Below are positions 55,470 to 64,000 of a stretch of DNA of 64,000 bases, piece by piece. The stretch is taken from contig NW_026732322.1 in the NCBI RefSeq assembly GCF_028476545.1, positions 372,001-436,000 on the forward strand, read 5' to 3'. The notes under the pieces are model-generated. The model made no database searches and was not told where the DNA came from. It saw only the letters and a list, made by a program, of their open reading frames with translations. The stretch comes from Physella acuta. Its lineage: Eukaryota; Mollusca; Gastropoda; Physidae. The position numbers and the translations under genes are program-made. Within the stretch, counting starts at the first letter, position 1, and the number at the start of each line of letters is the position of its first letter.

Positions 55470-55605
55470 TACCGAAGACACATGGGGCAGATGAAGTAGA
55501 CTGGGCAGATGAAGTAGACTTCATCTGTTTCAATGACCTCGGCATACAAGGGAACAATGTGGTCATCACTATACCCAGCTCTACCGCTAACCCACTCCGT
55601 CCCAT
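55470..55605 (-). mobile_element. Family 2 tRNA-SINE with internal deletion
   Basis: The head start GACGGAGTGGGTTAGCGGTA is joined directly to GAGCTGGGTATAGTGATGA. The CTACTTCATCTGCCC end is duplicated. Confidence 0.75.
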
Positions 55606-55779
55606 GTATAAAAAATACCAAGCTGTTATTTCAATGTTATAATGAAAGCCATCTAAAACTGACGTTCAGCTTTGTTCGTGTATGTAAAGGGAAAAAAATT
55701 TAAGCTAAGCATGCGGGGAATTACTGGGTCACATGCGGGTTACCTGTAAACACACACATGGGAAGATTGTAAAACTATG

Positions 55780-56770
55780 TGATGAGTAAGCTCGCTGTTG
55801 TATAGCACGTGAATACTTCACTGTGCAGTGTCTATGTTAGAAGAATTTTAACTTGTATAAAGTCTATGAGCACATATTGATTACATGAATTTAAACTAGT
55901 TTATCATGTATAATGATTATGTGTAGATATTGGTTAAACGTATTTAAACTAGTTTAGTTAAAGTGTATTTGATTTTATTGGTTACGCGTAATTAGATTAG
56001 TTTATTATTGTATAAAGTATATATTGTTGATGTATCTTAACTAATTCATCTGTGTCTAAAGCCTATGTACTCATACTACTAAACGTATTTAAACGAGTTT
56101 AGTTATCCTTGTATAAAGTGTATGTGCTCATAATGTTGAGAGGTTTCTAAACTAGCTTAACTGTGTCTAAAGTCATATTGATTAAACGTATTCAAACTTA
56201 TGTTATTATTGTATAAAGTGTATGTGCTTATATTGGTTACACGTAATTTAACTAGCTTGTCTATGTGGCTAAAGTCTGTTTGCTGTTATGGTTTTACACG
56301 TATTTTAACTACCTTGTCTAGGTCTAGAGTCTATGTGCTTATGTTGGTTAAAGGTAATTTGGTCTCTGTGTCCCGAATCTATGCTCATAGTAAATACTAT
56401 TATTTTTAACTACTGTGCCAATGTCCAGGGTATATGTGCTTATATTGGTTACACCTATTTTAACTAGCTTGTCTATGTTCAGAGTATATCTGCTAATATA
56501 GGCTAAACGTATCTAAACTATTTTGCCTTTATCCAGGGTATATGGGCTAAACGTACTTTAACTACTTTGTCTATATCCAGGGTATATGTGCACATATTGT
56601 TTACACGTGGTTTAACTATATTGACTATATCCAATGTATATTTTCTCATATTGGTTACTATTACTTTTAACTACTTTGTCTATGTCTAGGGTATATGTGC
56701 ACATACTCATTACACGTATTTAAAGTGCTGGTTTGTGTGTCCAGAGTCTGCAGGCTTATTAAGATTTTAC
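55780..56770. repeat. Degenerate tandem repeat of about 57-60 bp
   Basis: GTATATGTGCTCATATTGGT, then TACACGTATTTAAACTA and a GCTTGTCTATGTC-AGAGT segment, recurs about 14 times. Confidence 0.85.
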
Positions 56771-57590
56771 CCTAATGAATTAGTGATTTTAAAACTCTAG
56801 TCTTACCTGGCTAATTCAGGTGAGCCAGCAATCGAAGTCTCTAATGGGGGCGGGGCTTGTCTGATCGTCATTTTTGAACTCTACGGCGTCTATAAAAATA
56901 ATGGCTATTTTAAAATTCTATAAATATCTAATCGGGAGGGGGGGGGGGGGGGGGCTAGTAATTACGTGCTGTCGTCGGTCGTCAGTTATTAGAATCTGCT
57001 GGTATGAAGCAGTTTTAGATATTAGAATCTGGTAATACACAGCAGTTTTAGATATTAGAAACTGGTGATACACAACAGTTTTAGATATTAGAATCTGCTG
57101 TTATATAGCAGTTTTTTATATTAGAATCTGTCAGACTGTATATATCGTTAGAACCTACTAACATACAGTACTTTTACATATAGTCGGAATCTATCAACAG
57201 ACATTACTTGTAAATGATGACATAATCTATTCACGAATAGCTCTTTTACATATTGGTTGTTTAAATCCTCCACCATAAACTAAATTAAGAACGCAGAAGA
57301 AAAAGAAGGTAGAATCTATTTATAGACAGCCATTTGCTTGTTGGTAGAGTGTATTCACAAATAGCACTTTTACATGATGTCAGAATCTATTTATAGACAG
57401 TACTCTTATGACATTAAAGTAATTAAAGCTTCATCTTAGTTGGGGAAAAAAAAGGCAAACTCGTGCATTCCCAGCCACTTTTTAATTAAGATATAGGGCC
57501 TATAGTTTCTAGAGTGCTACTAACTAGGCCGTCCACTGTTTCAACATTCTAGTTACCGTCCATTACTTTAGCCGTCCATTGTTACTTTGG
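56771..57590. repeat. Short tandem repeats in unassigned sequence
   Basis: 57000-57180 has CAGTTTTAGATATTAGAATC units. 57220-57420 has ATCTATTTATAGACAG-type units. Nothing else was seen. Confidence 0.6.
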
Positions 57591-58185
57591 CCGTCCATTG
57601 TTCTTTCTGTTGCTGATGTGTTTAATAATGTATTTATCTAATAACCTTCCACCGTCCAGATCCCCACCCTCATATTCTCCCTCCCCCACCGCCCAGACCC
57701 CCCACCCTCATATTCCCCTCTCTCCCACTGCCCAGACCCCCCCACCCTCATATCCCCCCCACCCTCACCATCCCATCCTGTGAGTTATCACTCACCTGCC
57801 ACTCTGGTTACTTCCCTTTAAAAACTAGCTTTAAACATTCATATGACCTTGACCCCCAACACGCTTCCACAGACATTACCATTTGCTTGGGTTCTGAAGG
57901 AGTAGGAGGGGGGGGGGGGGACTAGTTGTGTATGTGTTAAATCAGTGGCAGGTTTTAGAGGGTGGTAGAGCTGTTGTGCATGAGGCCCTATTTGCCTATG
58001 TATTTGTTTATATTTCTCCTTAAAATATGAAGCTGTTTTTTTTTTAAATCATTTAAAACATTAGGCCACATTGTCAAAATATGAAAATGGCTTCTAAGTA
58101 AGTAAATAAACCTATGTGTACGCGTTATAATATACTGACCAATCGTTTTTGGTAATTACATAGTGGGTTGTTTTTTTTTTGACAA
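57591..58185. repeat. C-rich 44-bp-like repeats and unassigned sequence
   Basis: CCCAGACCCCCCACCCTCAT with ATTCCCCTCTCCCAC occurs three times at 57656-57770. The remainder shows nothing. Confidence 0.6.
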
Positions 58186-58189
58186 TAGG

Positions 58190-58460
58190 GCAGTAGAGTA
58201 GTCCAGGGGATTTTTTGGTTGATCTTTTAGGCATCTCTTCAGTAGTGGGCACCGCCCCCTCAGGAATATGTTTACCTATCCCCCCCCCCCCCCCCCGAGG
58301 AGCGAAAGCATATTTATATAGAAAATATATGCTTTTACCCATGTCCGTGTGTCCCCCCTCCTCGGAAAATATAGTCCACTCCCCCCCCCCCCCCCCCCCG
58401 AAAGTTTCAAGTGCCTCTCCCCCAACCACGGAGAAAACAATCTGAAAGAAACACTGTTGT
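58190..58460. mobile_element. Family 2 MITE
   Basis: TAGGCATCTCTTCAGTAGTG, AGCGAAAGCATATTTATATA and CTGAAAGAAACACTG delimit it. The left terminus is degraded. Confidence 0.75.
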
Positions 58461-58554
58461 TTATGTGTTGTTTTATTGATATCGCTGTACGCAGTGTTTA
58501 TTTACGGCATCTTCTTGGTGTGAAATGGCTGCACCACCCTGCCTTTGTGCACAG

Positions 58555-58760
58555 CCCCCCCCCTCTTCGTGCATAGACCTCCCCCCCCCTTCTTTTTTCG
58601 TGCACAGCACCCCCCTTCCCTCCCCTGACGAATTAAAAAAAACTTACATTTTTTGTAGAAAATGTATACTTAAACCATAGTCCGCCCCCCCCCCCCCGCC
58701 CCTTTCTGCAAGTTGCAAGTCCTCCCACAAGTCGGAGAAAAATATCTGAAAGAAACCCTG
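58555..58760. mobile_element. Family 2 MITE, degraded
   Basis: CGAATTAAAAAAAACTTACA, AGAAAATGTATACTTAAACC and CTGAAAGAAACCCTG. CCCCCTCTTCGTGCATAGA modules precede it. Confidence 0.65.
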
Positions 58761-58784
58761 GCTGTTTATGAATTAGGGTCAAAC

Positions 58785-59815
58785 AGGGTTTTGTGTTAGT
58801 GTGTAAATATCAGGGTTAGTGTAAGGGTGTAAATATCAGGGTTAGTGTAAGGGTGTAAATATCATGGTTAGTGTAAGGGTGTAAATATCAGGGTTAGTGT
58901 AAGGGTGTAAATATCATGGTTAGTGTACGGGTGTAAATATCAGGGTTAGTGTAAGGGTGTAAATATTAGGGTTAGTGTTAGGGTGTAAATATCAGGGTTA
59001 GTGTAAGGGTGTAAATATCAGGGTTAGTGTAAGGGTGTAAATATCATGGTTAGTGTAAGGGTGTAAATATCAGGGTTAGTGTAAGGGTGTAAATATCATG
59101 GTTAGTGTACGGGTGTAAATATCAGGGTTAGTGTAAGGGTGTAAATATTAGGGTTAGTGTTAGGGTGTAAATATCAGGGTTAGTGTAAGGGTGTAAATAT
59201 CAGGGTTAGTGTAAGGGTGTAAATATTATGGTTAGTGTAAGGGTGTAAATATCATGGTTAGTGTTAGTGTGTAAATATCAGGGTTAGTGTAAGGGTGTAA
59301 ATATTAGGGTTAGTGTTAGTGTGTAAATATCAGGGTTAGTGTAAGGGTGTAAATATTAGGGTTAGTGTTAGTGTGTAAATATCAGGGTTAGTGTAAGGGT
59401 GTAAATATCAGGGTTTGTGTTAGTGTGTAAATATCAGGGTTAGTGTAAGGGTGTAAATATCAGGGTTAGTGTAAGGGTGTAAATATTATGGTTAGTGTAA
59501 GGGTGTAAATATTAGGGTTAGTGTTAGTGTGTAAATATTAGGGTTAGTGTAAGGGTGTAAATATCAGGGTTAGTGTAAGGGTGTAAATATCATGGTTAGT
59601 GTAAGGGTGTAAATATTAGGGTTAGTGTTAGTGTGTAAATATCAGGGTTAGTGTAAGGGTGTAAATATCATGGTTAGTGTAAGGGTGTAAATATTAGGGT
59701 TAGTGTAAGGGTGTAAATTTTAGGGTTAGTGTTAGTGTGTAAATATCAGGGTTAGTGTAAGGGTGTAAATATCAGGGTTAGTGTAAGGGTGTAAATATCA
59801 GGGTTAGTGTTAGAG
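58785..59815. repeat. 26-bp telomere-like minisatellite with higher-order structure
   Basis: About 39 units of AGGGTTAGTGTAAGGGTG then TAAATATC. In the first part a seven-unit pattern marked by the variant TAGTGTACGG recurs exactly 182 bp apart (58921 and 59103). Confidence 0.97.
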
Positions 59816-60050
59816 TACGGATGCCAGCAGAGAAATAAAAACGTGGAATCGATAGAGAATTTTTTTTTAAAAGTACCAAAACAGTATAATTAATACACAT
59901 TTAATTAAGTCCTTTTTTATTTTACATGTTTAGGCTTAAACCCAAAATAGTTTAAAATAAAATCCAGTTTTCTTCTAGAATTCTAGATCTCTATAAAAGT
60001 AGGAACTAAAAAAAACTACGAAACAGTTAACATCTGGGAAATTCGGGTTG
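59816..60050. other. Unassigned AT-rich sequence
   Basis: Nothing recognised. Confidence 0.5.
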
Positions 60051-60268
60051 CTCCAGCTGATTCGTCTATTTTTAGACCACAACGGCCGCTGATTGGCCCG
60101 TGTAATCTAAAATTAGAAACATCGACAGTGGAGGTCGCGTGCGCTTGTTTTCTCCCCTTTCCTTCTCTCTCTCTCTCTCTCTACCCTAGCCGTCTGCGCG
60201 TCTTAACCGCTGTGAGTTGAACTCTAACCTCGGATTTCAGTAGCAGAGAACAACAAAAGTCTGGATTG
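60051..60268 (+). promoter_or_regulatory. Possible plus-strand promoter and 5' non-coding exon
   Basis: GC-richer than its surroundings, with a GATTGG (inverted CCAAT) motif, a (CT)n tract at 60164-60182, then GATTTCAGTAGCAGAGAAC and a donor-like GGATTG|GTGAGC near 60268. No coding exon follows in the window. Confidence 0.3.
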
Positions 60269-60313
60269 GTGAGCAATCGTGTGTCTTTCTTTCACGCCAA
60301 CCTTTATGTTGTC

Positions 60314-60513
60314 CAGTGTTTCTTCCAGACTTTTTTCTCCGGGGGGGCACTTGAAATTTTCGGGGGGGCGGTAGACTTTCTTCGGGGGGGCGGACACTGT
60401 TAAAAGTATATATTTTCTATATAAACTATATAAATTTCATTTCGTTCGGGGGGGCGGTAAAAATTTTTCGGGGGGGCTTCGCCCCCCCGAAGAGATGCCT
60501 GGAAGAAACTCTG
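60314..60513. mobile_element. Family 2 MITE, intact-looking, perfect target duplication
   Basis: CAGTGTTTCTTCCAGAC and GCCTGGAAGAAACTCTG, flanked by ATGTTGTC (60306-60313, 60514-60521). The 200-bp copy has four G-tract modules and the ATTTCATTTCGTTCGG core, and serves as a family reference. Confidence 0.95.
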
Positions 60514-62442
60514 ATGTTGTCTTGTGTCTACACACAGTCAAATGCCAAATGTGCTGGTGGTATAGTCTAATCACCAAAGACGTATAGACGCTGAAATAGA
60601 AGATTCTTAAAAATCGTGTTAGGTTTTTGTCGTAAATTTGTGTGTTATGTTTTAGTTCATGCTGGAGTTATCGTGAGGTCAGTACCGGTCATTCTAACCT
60701 TTCTTCATTGCATTGCTTCATAGGAAAAAAAAATAGGGTAGTGTTGAAGTTAAGGTTTGGTAATTATAAATAATTTTTAAAAATAATTTATATTGCAATA
60801 CGGATTAGATCTTGAATTAGGCTAAAGGTAAAGCTAGGTGTTTATGAGGAGGGGGTGAGTATGTACCTTTTTAAAACATAAAACGAAAAAAAATTTCAAG
60901 TTTTTTTTTTGTTTTTTTTTTTTTTTTAATTCATAGAGGTAATTTAACATAGTTTTAAATAATAATTTCTGCATGCTGTCTGCGTTAGACTCTATTCAAG
61001 TAATGATTGAAATTAGCTCCCTCCACAGCTTTAAAATGAACCCTAAAACAGAAATAAACAAACCAGAGAACCCGTTTTTTGACTGCTAACGCTAAAATTA
61101 GACCACGTAATGACTAAGTTACAGCCAATCTTTTCTTTGTACGGTCAAGGTTGTCACAATAAAGGGGGGGGGGATAGAAAACAAAGAGTTTCTGTCGAGA
61201 AATTGTTCATTTAACACGTCACACAGTCCTGAAATATCGAAGGTCAAAGGTGATCTGACTTGTGACTCAAATTTGATCCCACCCCTTTCTTTCTAATCGC
61301 TAGTTGGAACTGAGAATAATACAACTCTTCGTTTTGTGGGAAGCGTTGTAGAAAACATTACTTTACCTGTAGCTTGTACAAAAATGGTTGTCCTAAATTA
61401 GTTTCAAACAAAGGTTTTGTCAACAAAATTAAACGCCTTCAAAAAAAAAATTAAAAAAAAAAATACATAAATAAAATACAGATATAAAACCAAAAAGGTG
61501 TTTTGATCACATGGGTTCCATTTTGTCACGCAGGGTTTCATAATAATAGTCACTCGGAAGTCCCATTTAGTCACGTCAGTCTCATTAGTCATGTTAAATA
61601 GTTGATTGTCTAACTTGTGAGTAGTGTCCCGTTGTCAGAGTTATGTCACCATCACCCTGAAGGAGCAGAGTGACAAAACCATCAACAGTGATATTGTCCG
61701 AATTACTGAAACAAATTTGTAACATTGAGAATTACCACAGACCTGGATTGTAGTTTGATTTACTCAGATACAAATTATTATGGTCAAATTTTTGAAACAT
61801 AAACTTATATTTCGTGTACTAAATCAATATAAAACACATTCTTTACAGTTTGGTTTACTAAAAAACTATGACAATATTTTAGAAACATAAACTTATGTTT
61901 TGTGGACTGAAATAATATAGTGACAGTTAACAAAACACATATATGCAGTTTGATTTATTACAATAGAAATTTGGTCAAATTTTTAAAACATAAACAATGT
62001 AGTGATAGTTTGATTTTCAAAGATAATATCACTGAACATAATATCAATTTTGATTAACGAAAATAAAGTTCATTTATTTTACTCTGCTTATTAATATTAA
62101 TGTATACCACCATACCCCCCCCCCCCCCTTACCACCAATTCCCCCCCCCCCCCTCCCACTTCACACAATGACATGCTTTCGTTGAAAAGCCTCAGTCTTT
62201 AAAGCATAACTATGTCTTTTATTATACCCAGCAAAGTTCAACACTCTTTGTCATTTATCGACGCCTAATTTGAAACTATATTTGTGAAATTCTGATAAAG
62301 ATGAGAAAATTATTGCGAAATCCAAAAATTCAATTTGGCCGTGTAGTTTTCTTTTACTGAAATATTGATTAAAACCCCAGTACATTTAGAAGACGATGAT
62401 TTTGTTTAACTATAAAATTTACATTCTCCAATAAAGACATTA
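60514..62442. other. Unassigned AT-rich sequence
   Basis: Poly-A/T tracts at 60885-60930 and 61440-61465. 61760-62030 has loose ACATAAACTTAT with AGTTTGATTTA repeats, and C tracts occur at 62115-62155. No exon was recognised. Confidence 0.5.
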
Positions 62443-62630
62443 TGGGAAGGCGTGATCGAATAGTAGAGCATGCGACTGTTAACCTGAAAGTCTCGAGTTC
62501 GATTCCAAAAAGCGTCCACGAGCCCACCCAGGTGTGATGGGTACATAATACATATACACCAGTTAGGGAAAGTAAAGGCAGCTGGGCATGGTACTGATCA
62601 TTAATATAGACAGTACTTTTAAACTTGAGG
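62443..62630 (+). mobile_element. Family 2 tRNA-SINE
   Basis: GGGAAGGCGTGATCGAATAG and GTCTCGAGTTCGATTCC form the head; GGGTACATAATAC and GGCAGCTGGGCATGGTACTG the body. Confidence 0.8.
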
Positions 62631-62887
62631 ATAAGTGAAATAATGTACTTGCATACAAACTTATCAGATATTAAGATTCAGGATGATCTTAAAAATAGCA
62701 TTATTGATCAGAACGATGATTATAATATTTTAGACTGTAATTTGTGTAAAATTTAAACTAAATTTGTGCACGAGTTCTTGTACAGAGTTATGTTTTAGTT
62801 TCTTTCATTTAGTGTAGATAACAAATATTCGCTCATTAGCAATAATCACTACATTGAAAAAGTGTAGGTTCATTGAGAATAGAAGAC

Positions 62888-63126
62888 CAGTATTTCTTCC
62901 AGCCTTTTTTATACGGGGGAGGGGGGGGGGGCACTTGATATTTTCGGGGTTGTGGGGGGGGGGTGGACTGCATTTCCCGGAAGGAGGGGGGGGGGGGCGG
63001 ACACTGGTAAAAGCATATGTTTTCTATTTAATTTCCATTTCTTTTGGGAAGTGGGGAGGGGTGGGGGGGGGGGGTAAACTTTCTTCGGGGGTGACGGTGG
63101 GTGGGTTCTGCCTGGAAGAAACTTTG
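62888..63126. mobile_element. Family 2 MITE
   Basis: CAGTATTTCTTCCAGCC and GCCTGGAAGAAACTTTG, flanked by TAGAAGAC and TAGAAGAA. G-tract modules lie on both sides of the TCTATTTAATTTCCATTTC core. Confidence 0.9.
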
Positions 63127-63147
63127 TAGAAGAAAGCCTAACTAAAT

Positions 63148-63362
63148 GGACGGCGTGGTCGGATGGTAGAGCGTACGACTTATAACCCGAAAGGAGAGTT
63201 CGCATACCGGCTTGTGTCCACAGGACGTTTCTGAGTTCACTCAGCTTTTATGGGTAACCCGACCTAAATTAGAGAAAATTATCGTCTGCGCATAGTACTG
63301 ACCAGACTATCCCTTCATTTCCCGAGGTCATACAAAAAATGAACTCAGCTTCATTCGGCCCG
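63148..63362 (+). mobile_element. Family 2 tRNA-SINE
   Basis: GGACGGCGTGGTCGGATGG and AGGAGAGTTCGCATACCGG form the head, CTGCGCATAGTACTGACCAG the body and CCCGAGGTCATACAAAAAAT the tail. Confidence 0.8.
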
Positions 63363-64000
63363 TGGAACGCCTTTTTAAAAACGATAACTTGAATTACGTA
63401 TACGCAAACTTGGGGTTTTTCTGGCAAATGAAGACAGTGTAGGATGCTTAGCTAAAGACGACATTTCTCTCATCAGCTAAGCTGGAAAGCAAGGAGTGTC
63501 TGTTATCACAAACACAAACATTCACAACAACACGTCCTTTTTACCAAGAGGTCTGTAAGTAGGTCACCAACTTCTCGTACTTGCCAGCTAGTATTTTTCA
63601 AACCAAACGAGAACACATGTATCGAATTGGTAAAAAAAAACAATTAGAAAAGTTACTTCCGCTATTGCAAAATTGTTTAAAAACGTAAAGAATGCTATTG
63701 ATACACTATTAGAGTAGGCTAGCTTAAAAAAATATAGCCTACGTTTAATTGTGTTTTTTTTGTTGTTGTTTGATGAAGCGTACACTTTGTTATTATGTAT
63801 TCCAATCTGCAACAAGTTGTCTTAAACGTAGTTACAATAATTAATATATTATATTATTAAAAGCACTGGACTACTGTTATTTAATTGTATTCTCTTATTA
63901 GAATTTTTAAAATAATTGTTGCATTTCGAGTACACGTGGTATTTTAAAATCTTGAAGCGAGGTCTAGAAACAAATAGCCAACATATTTTTCTGGTCAACA
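63363..64000. other. Unassigned AT-rich sequence
   Basis: No feature was recognised. Confidence 0.5.

Overview
This is eukaryotic, AT-rich, non-coding-dominated DNA, most likely from a mollusc and probably a gastropod. That placement is an inference from the divergent multi-exon Cys-loop receptor genes, tRNA-derived SINEs and dense hAT-type MITEs; no species can be named from the window alone. There is no operon, bacterial gene, rRNA gene or convincing functional tRNA gene.

The only protein-coding genes I can support are two tandem paralogues on the minus strand. Both encode divergent Cys-loop (pentameric ligand-gated ion channel) subunits. Gene A has coding exons at 5692-5432, 2974-2844, 2077-1969 and 796-629 and runs off the left edge. 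Gene B has coding exons at 28591-28331, 27508-27381, 26516-26408, 24876-24706, 24049-23926 and 23508-23357, and its last (TM4) exon was not found. Exon lengths and phases match exactly or nearly: 261/261, 131/128, 109/109, 168/171, with phases 0, 2, 0, 0. Both ATGs lie 11 nt after a shared acceptor, so an upstream non-coding exon is likely. The 14.9-15.1 kb and 29.7-29.9 kb segments, which share a CCAAT box, a CRE-like site and flanking sequence in the gene orientation, are good candidates for the two promoters.

The encoded subunits keep the W-x-D-x-x-L-x-W-N-P-x-D-Y-G-G core. They lack the aromatic agonist-binding residues and the vicinal cysteines, and their Cys loop has 9 rather than 13 residues. 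In both genes exon 3 is flanked by minisatellites. The intron-2 array unit resembles the branch point and 3' splice site of exon 3, and the intron-3 array of gene B resembles that exon's 5' splice site.

The rest is repeat-derived. There are hAT-like elements with 8-bp target duplications (3565-5343, 7885-9117, a 3.65-kb nested composite at 6652-10304 and a 4.37-kb composite at 39487-43860), two abundant MITE families with long G/C tracts, two tRNA-SINE families (one dimeric), LINE 3' ends, and many tandem arrays with units of 12 to 100 bp. One of these is a 26-bp array with a 182-bp higher-order period at 58.8-59.8 kb. A perfect 283-bp inverted repeat lies at 37428-38484. The right half (29.9-64 kb) has no recognisable coding exon; GC-richer segments near 53.1-53.35 kb and 60.05-60.27 kb may be plus-strand promoters or 5' exons, but this is weak. 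No virus-like or LTR element was recognised.
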